DNA of 64,000 nucleotides, from contig OZ176050.1 of NCBI GenBank assembly GCA_964247055.1, positions 4,650,001 through 4,714,000 of the forward strand, written 5' to 3'. How positions within the stretch are numbered: the stretch's first letter is position 1; every line of letters starts with the position of its first letter. Source of the stretch: Paragordius varius (lineage: Eukaryota; Nematomorpha). Positions 11,616 to 25,953 of this stretch are shown here, one piece after another. Under the pieces are notes generated by a model. That model was not told the origin of the DNA. It saw only the letters and a list, made by a program, of their open reading frames with translations, and made no database searches. The position numbers were made by a program, and so were the translations under genes.

Positions 11616-13423
11616 TCTTTGTTTTACTCTGTGTCACAGTTTAGTCCTTTGAGTTCTTTACAAATGTTATTTCGTTTGGTTTAATAATTATATTTTTCGT
11701 CGTAACTCCTCTTATTGAATTAAATGAGTAGATATAGCGTGTGCGTTTGGTGGTAAAATGACAGTTTTTTAGCTTTGAAACAAATATATGCATAAAACGT
11801 TAAATTTAATCAACAAAATTTTTTTGATATACCACAAAATAGTAAAAGTACTACCTGATATTAACAAACATCTCATAAATTATTTAAAGTTAAAACGTAT
11901 ATAGGTAGGTAGATGGAGAAATATTTAAAATGGAGACGCTTGGTGTGATTCTCCAATCCAATATAAAGAGAATCACACAAAAAATTAAATAACACAAATA
12001 TTAGTTAAATCCTAATTTACAGTGCAAATAAAAAAGAGTGCAGAATATATAATATTGCATAAATTTTTTCCGTGTATGACAAATTACTAAGAAAAGGTAT
12101 ATAATATATATCAAGAAAAAATAAAAAGACACACTTCATTTTAGATGATACATAATTTTTTATGAAAAATAAACGAAAATAGGATATACTATATATTGTA
12201 AGTAAATCAAAATTAATTTAATTAACTCATAATTTATTTTATATATATATGTAACGGTTTTTACAGGTGTCAATATATTATATACATATTGTTTGATTTA
12301 AAGTTAATGGCTAAAATTTATGATTTTAAGTTTTATAACAATACTAAGGAATGAATGATAAATGATGAAAATCAATTAGGCCACAGGTAGTGGAAAATAT
12401 ATATTATATATATTAGTATCCGTTGCATATAAATTTGGCAGCATTTTTTCCATTATAAATTTTACTATTTTATTACAGAAAAGGATTATATATATATATA
12501 TATATATATATTTTATATAAAGTATACCTCTTAATGCGAATCAATAATATAAGTAATATTGTTTAATAAACACTGATATATAAGTAGGTATAATGAATGA
12601 TTTTAGTTTGGATGTTAGAAAAAATATTTTATCTGCTATATAAATGATGATTAAACAAATATTCAATACGAACAAATAATGTACAAAATTATAAACTAGG
12701 CATAGTTTTTATATTACAAAGGGCCAATCAACGGAAATGAAACACTGAAGGTAAAATTAATTAAATATTTCTTATATATATAAATGATACAAACAAATAA
12801 AAAATATTAACAGGTATTCTCCCAATCGATTTTTGATTAATTTTCAATTATGAAATCATGAGCAGACACCACGTATTATTATATTATGTTTTATTAAATA
12901 TTCTTTATATTATTGTGTTTAAATTATGTAATTATATATATATATTGTAAACAATGGATTTAGCATATTCTCTATAATTTTATTAGAAAATGTTATAAAT
13001 GGCGAACGAAAAAATCGAGGTTTTAAGACACATTTAAAAAATATACTAATCACAAAAATTAGAAAAAAAACTTTCAAAGTGTATTTTACGGGACAAATTT
13101 TTTTTAAAGCATCTATGATGGTAGGTAATGATTAATAAAGATTCATAATAAATTAAATATGCCTATATTTTATTAATATTTTAATGTAATTAAAAACCGA
13201 TAATATGCTATAATTGAAAATATTGATAGATATAGCCATGTTTAAAAACTTAATATTAGCAAATCAAACACAATATACTACCAATAAATATCTGTTCAAA
13301 ACCTGTATTATGAATTATTTAAGTTTAATAAATATAAAAAAAGATGTATTTAATTTATTATTTATATTGTTCAATAATAAACTACGCATAATAAATTTTA
13401 GGCATCAAACGATGAAATTATGG
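11616..13423. other. Intergenic region upstream of the protease gene
   Basis: 1.8 kb between the start of the protease gene and the 3' end of INTS7, both on the minus strand. It must hold the protease promoter. The sequence is AT-rich with a (TA)n run at 12486-12512; I see no other gene or defined site. Confidence 0.7.
12486..12512. repeat. (TA)n microsatellite
   Basis: Uninterrupted TA run in the intergenic region upstream of the protease gene. Confidence 0.85.
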
Positions 13424-16400
13424 TCAAGAAACTCTGACATAAATTGATTGAGAAGTTCCAGGATCCCATAACTGTTTGTCAGAATCTAAACAAAAATCAC
13501 AAATTATTTTTATAGTACATTTGTTAAAAAAGGGAGCGTTGGATTTATTTTTATGATGATATTTCATTTTAGCAGTTAATAGTAATACTCATTTAAGTGT
13601 TGTTCGATTTTTGGAATAACAGATGATAGACTATATACCTTAAAGAGTTACTTGATAATATTATTAAATCAAAACCGTTTTTACTTAAAAAACATATATT
13701 TTAATCGATTGCACCACCAATCAATATTTTTTTGATTCCAGTTAGTTGTACTTTAAGGTTCAACAAATTTTGTTATATACTTGTAATCAAGAGCATGTAG
13801 TTTAACAATGAGCTGGTTCAATGCGCTTAATTATAAATCTTGCATTACCCATCCTTTTTGTCGTTAATAATTTGATGCACACCGTTAAAAGAATATTTAT
13901 GTGCAAAATTTTCCACATTTTTATGATATGGTTACCGATTCTCATTAAACAATAACACAAATTATTGCAAATTAATCTTCCTTCAACCTTTTTTTAATGA
14001 GGTTTAAAATTATTCAATGGTTAAAACGATATCAGTCTGCTTTTGACAATTATTTAATTGGAAATACAAGCTATCAATGACACATTTTTTGATTCAAATG
14101 AACAATAATGCATTTTTCATAATGAAAAAAAATCATATTTTGACGCCCATAAATGAGATTCAATATTATATATGTAGTATCAGTAGTCTATAGAGCTGAC
14201 ATTTTGAAAAAAACATCGGTCTTATCGCCCAAATGAACAATTACTATAATTAATAATAAAATTAACATTAATCATAAACATTATTATATAAGTTTATCAA
14301 ACTTTGTTTGATCTGAACTCCCACTTGCAAACATTTTTTAAAAACCTTTTAATTTATATTTTTAGATAACTGCAGTTAGGAGAAATAAAATGTCCCATTT
14401 ACAAGTTGAGCACCTAATACTCATGGATGTATTCAATATTTATACCTTTGTTTACACATCTTTTACAAACCATTTACACTTCAAAATCACCCTTAAACGA
14501 AATTCACCTCGAACATTTCAAATTCACCCTAAAATAATTTATGTGTTTTTTTTCTACCTATATTTTTTTATTATCCTGAAGTTTTGTTTATATATAAAAT
14601 AATACTGAAAAAATCAAAAACTAAGCCATTATGATATATTTCATATTAATAATGACCTTTGACCGAAAACACAATATATTTTTAGGGTGAATTTTAATTG
14701 TTCGAGAATGAGTTTGAATTGTTCAGGGGTGAATTTGAATTAAAAATGGTATTATATGGTGACTGTTAGATAATCAACATATAAAAATTAAAGTATAAAT
14801 TAAAATACAGTATAATATATTACCCATAATAAAGCAGGCAATGTAAATTTGATAAAATCCGTTGCGTTGCTCAAAATCAATTAGGAATTGACCAGTGAAA
14901 TAATCGTTATGGATAGCGACATCTTGACTTTGGCAATGATTAGTTTTCTCCTCCTATAAAATAAATAAATAAAGGTAATAAATGAGGCATGAATGATAAA
15001 TAAATAGAAATGCAACAACACATACTTGAAAAGGATTTTTGTCACTCAATCTATACATTATATAAATAGTATAATTAAGAAAAGAAATGATATTTAGTAT
15101 ATTTATGCATAAAACATAATAATTATTTATTTAGTTACCTAATTTCACAATCAATGATAGCATTAGAATTGGCCTCAGAACTACATCCTTCCAATTGCAA
15201 ATCTAAGAGTTTCTTTTCTAGCGCATGGAATTCGGTAATTAAGCATTCTTGATGTTTTATCTTTGGTTTGATTTGCTGAATTATATTATCAGTCGTAGTT
15301 TCGTTATTCAAAGGTGATAGATATGTGCATGAACATTCTACGCGAATAGTTTGAAAACCGGTTTTAGTATGTTGTGATTGATTTATAATGATTCCCTCCA
15401 CATTAATAGTGAAAAGGGAATCGATTGAGCATTTGACATAGGTGGCAGGATCACGAAATATATTATGCAAAATGTTTTGCATGTTGTTTTGTAGAATCAA
15501 AGATTCTGGTAAGATTTTGCATGGCTGTGGATTCGTAAATATCTGTTATATTGACAAAAATATGTGTGAATATTATTTTATTTTTAAAAAATAGCCAACA
15601 ATTTCTTATAGGATTTAATGCTACAAAAAATTGATTTAAAATTTATAATGAAAGCCAGATTGGAAACATAAAGATATATAATATTAATTCGTAAATATTG
15701 TAAAAATTCAAACTTTCAGACTCATACAAACAAAATTAAATATATGAATATGATTTTTTAGCCTATTTATCATATCACAAACAAATTATATAAATTAAAA
15801 TTAGGTTAAATGAAAAAGGTACACTACAGAACTTCGGCGAAAATTTAAGGCCAATTTTTGGTCCAAATCATTCATGATTTTTGACATAGATATTTAAAAT
15901 ATCTTAGCAAAATTGTTACAATATAAATAATTCAATGCATCAATGCTAAGAAAAACATAAAATAATTCTCTAAAAAACAATAACAATATTAATCAATTTA
16001 GCCACACAGTAAAATGAATTAACCAATTTGCAAAAAAATATAGCTAAATGTTCCCAACCTTTAGTGTTGTGGATTGAGGGTTGATAAAGAAATAGCTTGG
16101 ATACCGAAATGGAGATTGAAGCAATGCTAAAACAATCGTTTGACAAAGGGTCAAACACTGTTTCCATTCCAAAGGATTCATATCATCCATGTCATTTAGC
16201 TTATTGAGTAAAGATTTGAATTGATGATATTTATCAGTTGTTTTAGGTATTATATTGAGTAGTAAATTTTCAACAGACAAAAATGTATCTGAACTAGTTA
16301 GTTGTTCTGTGGTGTTGCCTACTGCTAAACATAACATTTCTAACAAATGTTTAACGGCTAAAATGGTTGAAATACAAGTCTTTTGAATGAATCTTTGAAC

Positions 16401-19400
16401 ACGGGGTGGTGTATCAAAGCAGCGTCGTTTATAAAACATGGACCATAATTGCACTGTTAATTCACACCGACATAGGATCGGATGAAAATAATTTTTGAGA
16501 CGCATTCCTATAACATATACTTATTATTATGACTTTTGTAAAACCTTAAAAACTTTAAGAAACCATATTTAAGCTATAGTATTTAGATAGATTAATACAT
16601 ATAGTAAATTAAAATCGATGTCGTTAGGTCATTGTTGACATTTAAAATTCAATACAGGAAATCTACATTTTAATTTTTTCTCATTCAATTTTTTTCATTG
16701 ATTTTTAATTATTATTATGATAATAGCCAATTTTTTGTAATTAAGCAGCTTATTTTTGTTTGCAACGCTAATATTTAATTTTCTTATGTATCGTTTCGTT
16801 ATTATGGAAATTTATGATTATATTTTCAAAAATATTAAAATGGGAATGAAAATCTCTTACATTTGCACAATATATTAGAACAAGTTTATATGTTATTAAA
16901 ATATTCTAAAACAATGTAAAAAAAATTACTGATAATATCTCGATTGTATGATATTGATTCTTTAGCTACATCTCTACTAATTGTGGTCCCATAATTTTTG
17001 GTAAAAATGTTATCATATATCGAATCTGATATTTGCAAGTGTTTAAAAAACGTGATTATTTGAGCAAGGCATTGATAAACACTTGCTCTGAGGTATAAAA
17101 ATTCTAGTTGAAAAGCAAATGAAGCACTATCATTTTGTGTTGAGGAGATACTGCTTAACTTTAAATATGATAAAGTATTTGATTGTAAGGTGTTGAATAA
17201 ATTATTGTCTTTTGCTACATAGGGCATTGTGTGAATTGTTTGCTAAAATATGCATATTTTATTAATTACTTTAGTGAATCAACTTGTTTTTTTACAACTT
17301 TCGTAAAGTTTTAATATTGGTGTGTGGAATGTAATGCTGACTACGAGGCATAAAGGATCAATAATAATTATTTATTTTTTTAAAAATGTAACAAGTTATA
17401 GGTTTAACGTTTTGTATATGCTTTACTTTACTCGTTTGCATTTTTTGCTGATAAATTAAAGGATATGTCTGAAATTTTGCATTTTTTGCTGATATATTAG
17501 AGATATGTCTGAATTAAACTATTTTTATTGAAAATATTTGTCCGGTGCTTTTCAAAAAAGAGTCTGATTATACAAATAATATTGCAGCCTTTTTTGATAG
17601 AAATTTATATAAAATGTAAATATTGAAACATTGGTCCAATCCATTTTCCAAAAAGGCATATATATGAAAAAACAAGAAAAAATATACCCGAATAAGGTCT
17701 ATAGATTTATAAATTTGATCCTCCAATTCAGATAAATCTTGTTGAGAAATGCCTCTTTTAACCATTAAACTCTCAAATCTAGCTACACTGCATAGTGTTG
17801 ATATCCAAGCGTGGTAATGTTCGTTGGTAAGCTATTAAAAAATATATAAATTAATAAGACGTATATGATATTCAATTAATAATAATATATATGGAAAATT
17901 GAATAATTTATGATTTAAAGAAAAGTTACCTAAATATCAAAATGTATTTACAATTAAAATTGAAATACGGATAAAACGTAAAAAAATAAAGAAATATTTC
18001 AATTCGATAAAAGATAACCATACTGTTTTAAATATAAAGTAGTTTATAAAATTTCAAAACATGAAATAGAGATATATATCGGTAAACAATCAATCACATA
18101 TTTTACGATTGTAATGAAATGATTTATATGGGGAAATTAATATTGAAGTATGGATGTATTTTGAAAAAAAATTGTCTTTATATTTTTACGTTTTGTCCGT
18201 ATATTTTTGATTTTTTCTCTTAAATATATAACCCAAACGATAGTAAATAATGTCCATTAATATCTTTGAAAACCAAAAACAAATAAAAGATTTAAATTAA
18301 TATAAATCAAAAAATATATTAACATTTAAATCAGGGGTGTCCAACAATGGCATCGCAAGCCGGATTTTGGGATCAAAAATATATGAGCATTAAAAAATAT
18401 TTTATTAAATTGCATGCATACAATGAATATTACCAATCTATTTTAACAGTTTTCGCTAGCTCTTTGCCAAAATTCGGAAAGAATTAATGAGTATTTAAAA
18501 AAAACAATTTTTAAATTTCGTAAGTTTTGTAATTGTGTTCGCGCGGGCTGCAAAATATTTAGAGGACCGCGTTTCAAACACCCTTAAAATATAAAAAATA
18601 AAAATACGTCGGAAGAAACAATGGATAGCAGTTTGTGGGCCAAATTGTGATGACCATTCATCATGGCTAACTTGGATATATCGTAATACAAGGATGGCTG
18701 TTTGCTGAACTAATAATAATATAATAAATTATTGCCTAATAAAATAAATAGTGTTGGGTCTGATCGGTTACTATAAATGCATTCCTGATTCTTTTTAATG
18801 TAAGTAAAAAACCAGTCAAAATCTTAAAACATATGTTTTTCTCCTGATATAAATTGAACTTATATTTAATGCAAAACAATGGTATAATATTAAATTCCTT
18901 TTAAGTAATAAAAGGTATATTAAAAACATTATATAAAACAAAAATTTGCAATTTGTTTTTTTTGAGTTTTCAACGCTTTTGTATTTTTAGAATTATTTGA
19001 CTGATTATGACGGTTAATGACTATTTGTAGGCGGTCGAAACCCGTTAATATGGTTAAAAGCCAAAATTTATCCCTAATTATAATTATATTAAAAATATTT
19101 GTAACCCTCCTACCAATTGTTTTTAATAACATTTATTGTATAATAAATATGTATTCATAGAGCAGGTTATAAAAATTAAATATTACCTTTTCGCTATCTA
19201 TAAGATTAGTAAAGTTGTTAGATTCAGCATGATTGATATTCAATTTCATAATTAGCTGTATTATATCCTTGTAATTTATAAACGATTCCAATATATAGCC
19301 ATTGTCCCCACCCATTAAAGATATCGGCTGCTTGTCAATAATTAAAGTTGATAAATAGTGCAAGAAATCTGTAACACTAAACATAATATACAAAATTAAT

Positions 19401-22400
19401 TATGTTAATATAGAAATTACTTAGAGCATAAAAAATTATTATTTTAAGGCAAATTATTTAAAAATTAGATCAAACATTACATACATTTTGTTAGTGTTGA
19501 TATTTTTTGCTAGGCAATTTATAGAGTCGACATATAAACGGCATAAGGTGCGAAATATGGTTTGAAACAAAGTTTTTAGTGTGATAGAGTTAATTTCAAA
19601 TTTTGCATTCCCAAACAGTTTTATTTGATCCAAATAATTTTTCAAACAGTTCATAAGAAAAATGTTATAATTCGTCATCAAAATTATATTTGAATTAGAA
19701 ATGGAGGGATTATTTCTGAAATTTTCACCATTGTTTAAATTGGCTATGAAATTTTTAATCTGGTGTAGTATCCGGCACCACATCTATGTAGCAAAATATA
19801 AAATTAAACTTACAAGCAGAAGAGATCAAATAAATTGATTTCAAAAATAATAATATTCAATCGTATTAAAAAAATAGTTTGGGGAACTATTTACAGTTTT
19901 GCTAGTCATATATATTCTAATTTAGAATTTATAAAATGCATATGACCATTAACATTCAATTGAAATTATTAATATTCGATTCGTATTTGCGCGGTGAGTA
20001 TATATAGCTCAATCTACAAAAAATTAAATATTCCGGCTTTGTTTTCTTAAAAATAAAATTCTATAAATGCTAGGATACATAGTTGTTTGCCAAAGTATAT
20101 TCGACTTAAATATAATGTCAAATATTAAACAAACATTGGAGTGTGTCACTAAAAATAAGGGTCTAACACAAACATTGTAAAAACTACTCATAAATCAAAT
20201 CAAAAAATATTCGCATAATTAACAAATAATAGATCCGAAATTCATTGATATACACACTATAATAGAAAGGAACCCAACTCGGTTTCCAACAGGGTATCAG
20301 CACCTCTGACGCCATATTCATTCTTAAAAGGCTACAAGAGAACTACAGATGCAAAAATAAAACCTTATATCACATCCTAATTGATTTAAGCCGTGCATTC
20401 GACTGCATCCCGCGGTCCATGATCACATTTGCGTTACGAAAAAAAAGAAATTCCGGAATGGATAATAAAAATAATAAGTTTACTATATGAGAACACCACT
20501 AATTGCGTCAGAACTCCCGTGGGAGATACCAATCAATTCCCAGTAACTGTCGGACTACACCAGGGCCCCATTCTCAGTACATTACTATTTATCATTCTTA
20601 TGGATGTAATAACTGATAATATAAAAACAGGTTTACCTTTCGAGATGATGTACGCTGACAACATAATACTAACAGCCACCATTAATAAATATAACATCTG
20701 GAAATCTACGTTAGAAAAATTTGGCCTCAAAATTAACTCAGATAAAACAAAGGCTTTAATAACAGGCTCACCTGTACCTGTGATAAAATTCCCTTGCTCC
20801 ATTTGTCACTCTGAAGTGAAACCTAATTCCATCAAATGTACTAAATGCCAACTGTGGGTCCATAAAAAGTGCTCACAAATCAAAGGAAGATATTAAGCAC
20901 TAAAAATTTTGTATGTAAAGCTAAACCCAAACAATCCCACACAAACTACCTACCTCCCATCTCTAAACATCGAGATAGTAAACAAGTACAATTACCTTGG
21001 TGACACAATAGCAGCTGATATCAATATTAAAAACGCCATAACAACACGAACACATAAGCTTGGGCCGAATTCCATCAACTCAAGTATATAATGAAACACA
21101 AACACTTTCAAACCCAAACAAGGGCAAAATCTACACGATTGCCATTCGCCCTGCCCTCACCTATGCTAGCGAATGTTGGCCCTTAAACCAAACTAATGAA
21201 AATAAATTGTGAAATAGAAAAAAAATCCTCAACTCATGTCTCACCAATCAGTACCACAATGATAAAACAAATAATAATAAAAGCATACATAGTCTGTTTC
21301 ATATCGCACCTATGTCTTCTTTTCTCAAAGCAAATCGTCTCAGATACTGGGGCCACATTGAACGCTCAAATGGTTGGATTAACAAAATTAGATCCTTTCA
21401 TCCGAACGGCAATTTAAGACGAGGCAGACCATATCATGATTGGGAAAAAACAATCAGCCATTACTTAAACTTAAATGAATTGACCAAAGACGACTGTCTC
21501 GATCGCAATTCGCTCAAAAATATGGAAGCTAGCACATGCTGGTGAAACAATGACTTGATGATGATGATGACACCATCGTATCATATAAATTGCCAAAACA
21601 ACATAAAAGAGCAATCAGCAGCCAGCCTTTTATTATTATTCTCCAGAGGATACTAAAACGTATTTTTTAAAAACTTACAACTAAATCGAAATGGTTGAAT
21701 CGTGATAAACTATACAAAGGACCGTTGCTATGTTTGCATAAAGCTGTGTACAGAGTTTTTTAATGATAAATATTCACAAACAATGATCACATTTTATTCG
21801 AAGGCCGACTTTAATTTTACATATTAAACGGATTATGCAGCAAGTATTACACGAATTTTTACGAGTTCGATTATGTTATAAAGCGTAACTACAAGTCACA
21901 GTTTAAAATAATAATTTATCATTTATAGTTGGGATTCGTTTTTTAAAATGGTTAAAAAAATTTAAAAAACTTGAACGTATTTTAATCTTCTTTAATATAG
22001 ATTCCACAATAATAAAAATGATACCAAAAGATTAGATCCTAGTGTCTGTAGATGTTTTCCAGCTTTTCGCATGAATTTTAGTTGTTCAGCGTCATGTTGT
22101 ATAATTTCTGATGTATTATCATTGCGCATAAGACGGCTCAAAATATTCGCTATAAATCTCATACTTATTCCAAAATAATTTTTAAGATCAACCATAAGAC
22201 CTAGTGCACAACCTATAGTTGACGATTCTAGAGTATTTGATTCAATCAATATTTCATCCATTTCCATTTTATCACTTGACAAATTCGGTATGTTTTGGTT
22301 TCTTTCTGAATTTCTAATGCTGATTATATTAATATTGCATTTTAAGGCGAGAGCCTTAGTGTGTACAACATGTATTTTTAATACAATGCTTGAAGGTAGT

Positions 22401-24576
22401 TTGCGTTTGATTGGAATATAATTCAAATAAGGAAAATAATAATCAAGTGATTTGCCAATAATATCATGTATAATGACTTTTAATTCGTTGACTTCATCAT
22501 TAGTATAATGTGAAACGTTGGATAGTATATCAAAAATTATAACTAAGCATTCCATATCATAATTGGAAAGTGACAAAAGTTTTTGGCAGTGATCTCCAAT
22601 GATTCTGGATACATAGAATAAAAATAATTAAATAATATATTTAAAGGGCTTAATTTGATATTTTTGTGAAATGGGCACAAAACAGAATATTAAATTTAAC
22701 TTATAAAAATTATAAATTTTAACAGAATTTAAATGCTTTAAAATGTTTTTTTCATACTTTTTCAAAATATCACATAATTGTTTGAGTTGCGAATCGGATA
22801 TATTAATAGAGCTAAGAGATATCTCATTATTCCATTCTTTTACTTTAGAGTAGTAGCTATTCCTAGTTTTGTTAAGTGCGTTTTCAATGATAATATTTTC
22901 TTTTAAGGTATTTTTATGAACTTTATCGGTACACAAATTAGAGGCATCTGCAAACTCTTTTATATCAGTGTAAAATTGGTCCATAAAATTTTCACCATCA
23001 GGATCATTACTCGATTTGATATTTTGTCCATCATTATCCCATGCACCAGATTCAGTAATGATTTCATGGCTATTTTTACAAGTCAGATTTAAGAAATCCT
23101 TCAGTGCTTTTACACGAATTTGAGCCCGTAGATCATTAGTGGCGATTGATAATAAATAATCGGCCTAAAAGTAATTTCAAAAATTACTATGCAAAAATAA
23201 ATTTGATTCTTATTCATTTTTTAAAACTTATTAATATGAGCTAGGTATATTATTGATATCATTGAAATTAATTTACATTATTTTATTCATCACAAAATCC
23301 TAGCCAAAATATATATACATATGATAACCTTATTAAGTAAACAAGTTAAGTTAATTAGTGCTTAAATTTGTTCTTTTATAAAACAGCTTTGTAGTTTTAA
23401 CCCATTTTTTTAATTTAATCATGAAAAATTTCGCTAAAAGAGTAAATTAATGCTAACCATACGTAGCATAGAAATTTTAATTATTTTATCCATATTTTAA
23501 AATTCCAATAACTTTTAAATTTTTATTTATTGTGTGGATGAAGCAGATCGAACTTAATAAAATCTAAATCTAATAATGGGAAGATAAACCAATGTTAGCG
23601 CTAAAAATATATATATATATATATATAATATATTACGTGAGTTTCATAATAAAGTATGGACGATTTCGAAAGTACAGTGAGAGTATGCATACTTTCGAGG
23701 GTAAATTCTTGCTGAGGATATTTGACCAAAGCTTTTTTACATATGGTTATGGCCTAATTAACAAAAAACAGTATTTATTAATTGGTTAAAGCATAAATCT
23801 TTGATGCTAAAAAATAAAATTTACCAAATATATAATAATACTAAATAATTACTTGATCAACAATTTCTGAATAAGGATGCATGTATCTAAGTAAAACCAC
23901 CAGTTTTAATTTAAGTTGAATAGATGTAGAGATATTGTCCATTAATACACATATTTTTTGTATTATAAGCGTTGCAAATAATCTGTAAGGATTACATATG
24001 AAACATATGAAATTACTTCGAATGTTGACAAAGTGTTTGACATGCATAAAAAGCAGCATTAAGTTCAACTTTATCGTTCGAATCCAAACTTTCTTTTATA
24101 AAATGGTGGACATTGGAATAATTATGTAAAATTTTTGATAATGTTCCAAACAAACTAATTTATCAATGCAGTAATTACTTTAATGTTATAGCTCGTGCAA
24201 TAGGGTCATTACTATGGGTAAGAACAAAGAGCCGCTTAACAATTTGGTCCACATTAATGATCTTATGAATGTGTTTGCGACTTTTTTGTACGACCAAATA
24301 TATCATGTATCTAAGAGTATTTGACCTTTTATTTTATTTATATAAAATATACCCACTACAAAAAAAATCAGTCAATTTCAAATAAGCCGAATTGATAAAG
24401 ATTGGAAACGGGTATCGATCAAAAAAATGAGAAAAATTCATAAGGGACTGACACTGCTCATTTAAAATGTTAGACCGTAATCCTAAAAATTAAAATATAA
24501 AACCTCGATCTAACTCCATTAAATAAAAATTAGCTTGTCCTTCTCTGGCATCTTCAAAATTTGAATATTTCGACAT
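13424..24576 (-). CDS. INTS7: Integrator complex subunit 7
   Basis: A core helical-repeat subunit of the nuclear Integrator complex, which cleaves snRNA precursors and attenuates Pol II transcripts. The family is recognised along the whole length. The N-terminus has MELDRGLRSN and RYPFPIFINSAYLKL (human MELDKGLRS, KYPFPILINSAFLKL). Next come KRLFVLTHSNDPIARAITL, HHFIKESLDSNDKVELNAA and IQLKLKLVVLLRYMH. The middle has NEHYHAWISTL, later ALLQSPFRYPSYFF. The end has HNDYFTGQFLIDF and LWDPGTSQSIYVRV, then TGA. Start ATG is at 24576-24574. First exons: 24576-24504, 24482-24353, 24325-24179, 24154-24017, 23982-23853, separated by introns of 21, 27, 24 and 34 nt. The last intron is 14823-13486 and the last exon 13485-13424. 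Later introns are long and hold a LINE and MITEs. Middle exon borders (about 23165-15135) are not all resolved. Nothing suggests a broken gene. Confidence 0.93.
17965..18202. mobile_element. MITE with long TIRs, ATACGGA family, copy 1
   Basis: It begins ATACGGATAAAACGTAAAAA and ends with the inverse of ATACGGACAAAACGTAAAAA; the inverted repeats run about 60 bp inward to AACCATACT / AGTATGGAT. Length 238 bp, no coding capacity. The same design recurs at 48685-48939 and 54105-54325 and, weakly, near 57688-57900. A TA next to CGGA could be the target, which would suggest a Tc1/mariner-type origin (inference). It lies in an INTS7 intron. Confidence 0.65.
18332..18585. mobile_element. hAT-type MITE
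   Basis: The left end is CAGGGGTGTCCAACA; the right end GTTTCAAACACCCTT is its imperfect inverse, with GCGCGGGCTGC just inside. This is the usual hAT terminus with a GC-rich subterminal block. No clean 8-bp duplication is seen. It lies in an INTS7 intron. Confidence 0.55.
20240..21571 (+). mobile_element. 5'-truncated, decayed LINE (non-LTR retrotransposon)
   Basis: It lies antisense in an INTS7 intron. Reverse transcriptase blocks are readable: GFQQGISTSDAIFILKRLQ, LIDLSRAFDCIPR (first catalytic Asp), GLHQGPILSTLLF and MMYADNIIL. In the last, the usual YADD is YADN, so a catalytic Asp is lost. After the fingers and palm comes a Cys/His cluster (CSICHSEVKPNSIKC, CTKCQLWVHKKC) like a PHD or RING-type zinc finger, then a YNYLGDTI block and a C-terminal part ending near RRGRPYHDWEK. 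At least two frame breaks and several stops interrupt it. The 3' end is a short (TGA)n tail at about 21553-21568. Clade is not assigned. No 5' end or ORF1 is present. Confidence 0.85.
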
Positions 24577-24672
24577 GTGTGAGTTTACAAAAAATGGTTG
24601 CGTCGTGCGATAAATATATATCTATGATTCATAAAATATTAAATTCAAAATATTTTTAATTTTTTAACATAA

Positions 24673-25257
24673 TTAACACTTCGATTCAAATTGGGGTATC
24701 TAAATACCCAAGACTAAATTTAAATTAATATTTTAAAAAATTACTGAAGGAAACTGTCTTAATTTAAATTTTTGCTTCTCTCCTGATAAATATTATATAA
24801 ATGTGCCAAAACATCTTGATAAAATTTTGTTTTAAAAAAAAAGCTCCATCTCAAACTACTTCGACGCCATTTTTATTTTACAAAATTTTTGCAAATATCG
24901 TCTTTATTTAATTTTAAGGGTAAAACTAAAAATATTTTTTTATATAAATTACATCTAACATTGATAGAAATAGAAAAGCGGTTTAGTTTGTATAATTTTT
25001 AATTTTACAATTTGACACATGTCACGTTGACGAAATTTTACCTTTCGGTTTTAGCTTAAAATAAGTAATATCAAGTATTTTTGAATAAAATTTTTTATAT
25101 ATTTTGATTTACTAATGTTAGATAAGTGCAGAATTTTGCCATGGTTTCGATTCCTTCTATATTTTTTAAAGAATTTAATTTTAAACAGGCCTGGGGTATC
25201 CAACTACCCCAATTTGAATCGAAGGACTAAAATGAGTGTGTTGTATCGAAGTGTTAA
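24673..25257. mobile_element. TTAA-flanked MITE, copy A (piggyBac-like ends)
   Basis: It is bounded by TTAA on both sides. The left end is TTAACACTTCGATTCAAA and the right end is ATCGAAGTGTTAA. Inside the right end is CCCCAATTTGAATCGAAG, the inverse of the left subterminal block, giving about 34 bp of inverted repeat that itself holds a GGGGTA...TACCCC palindrome. TTAA targets and CAC-type termini fit piggyBac-like elements (established family behaviour; assignment is inference). No transposase. Copy B lies 0.7 kb downstream in the same orientation. Confidence 0.65.
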
Positions 25258-25953
25258 AAATAATTATAATTTTGTTGATCCTAATATTTTGGAATCATTT
25301 ATAATATTCGGGTTGGTAACCGAAGATTAATAGATACTTTAAATTTCTACTTTTGTTAGATGCATATTTTTTGTCCCAGGTTAAAACGCGATGGAAAAGA
25401 TTAACTAACGTCAATTGATATAGATTAAAAAATTCACCGTAGTTTATTTGAAAGCAGTTAAATCCACAAGATAGCTGATTTTAAAACTTCAAGACCTTTT
25501 AGGGATGTTTACCCAGGGCCATTAAAAATTATAATATATTAAAAAATATTTTCTGCATTATCCAATTTATAAACCACACTTTTTTAGTTTCTAGATGCAT
25601 GATTTAAAAAATATTTTTAACAGATAAATTTTGGAAACAAACTTTATCTTAAAATAACTTTTTTGCCGACATTTTTCTTAAATCGCGAATACAGCAGCCA
25701 AATAATAATATTTATGGTATAAAATGTAAATAATTGAATTTTAAATAAATGTTTTAAAATATATATTTAATATTTGTTTATTTTAAAAACAACTGTTTTC
25801 AATCATGCGAAGCTATCTTAGTTTGTGACGTTAGTAAATGAGAAGCTATAAGTTTTTAATGTAATACATAAACAAAACAACTTTTAAAACAGTAGTTTGT
25901 TTACTACTTTAAGCTATAGTGTCCAAAATTATCCCTGATGTCAACAAATACAT

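Noticed and set aside
13214-13447. 77-codon plus-strand frame
   Set aside because: It is antisense to the last INTS7 exon (13424-13485) and its AT-rich 3' flank, with no recognisable motif.
20800-20896. Possible host PHD-finger gene
   Set aside because: The finger is in frame with LINE reverse transcriptase blocks on both sides, so it belongs to the element.
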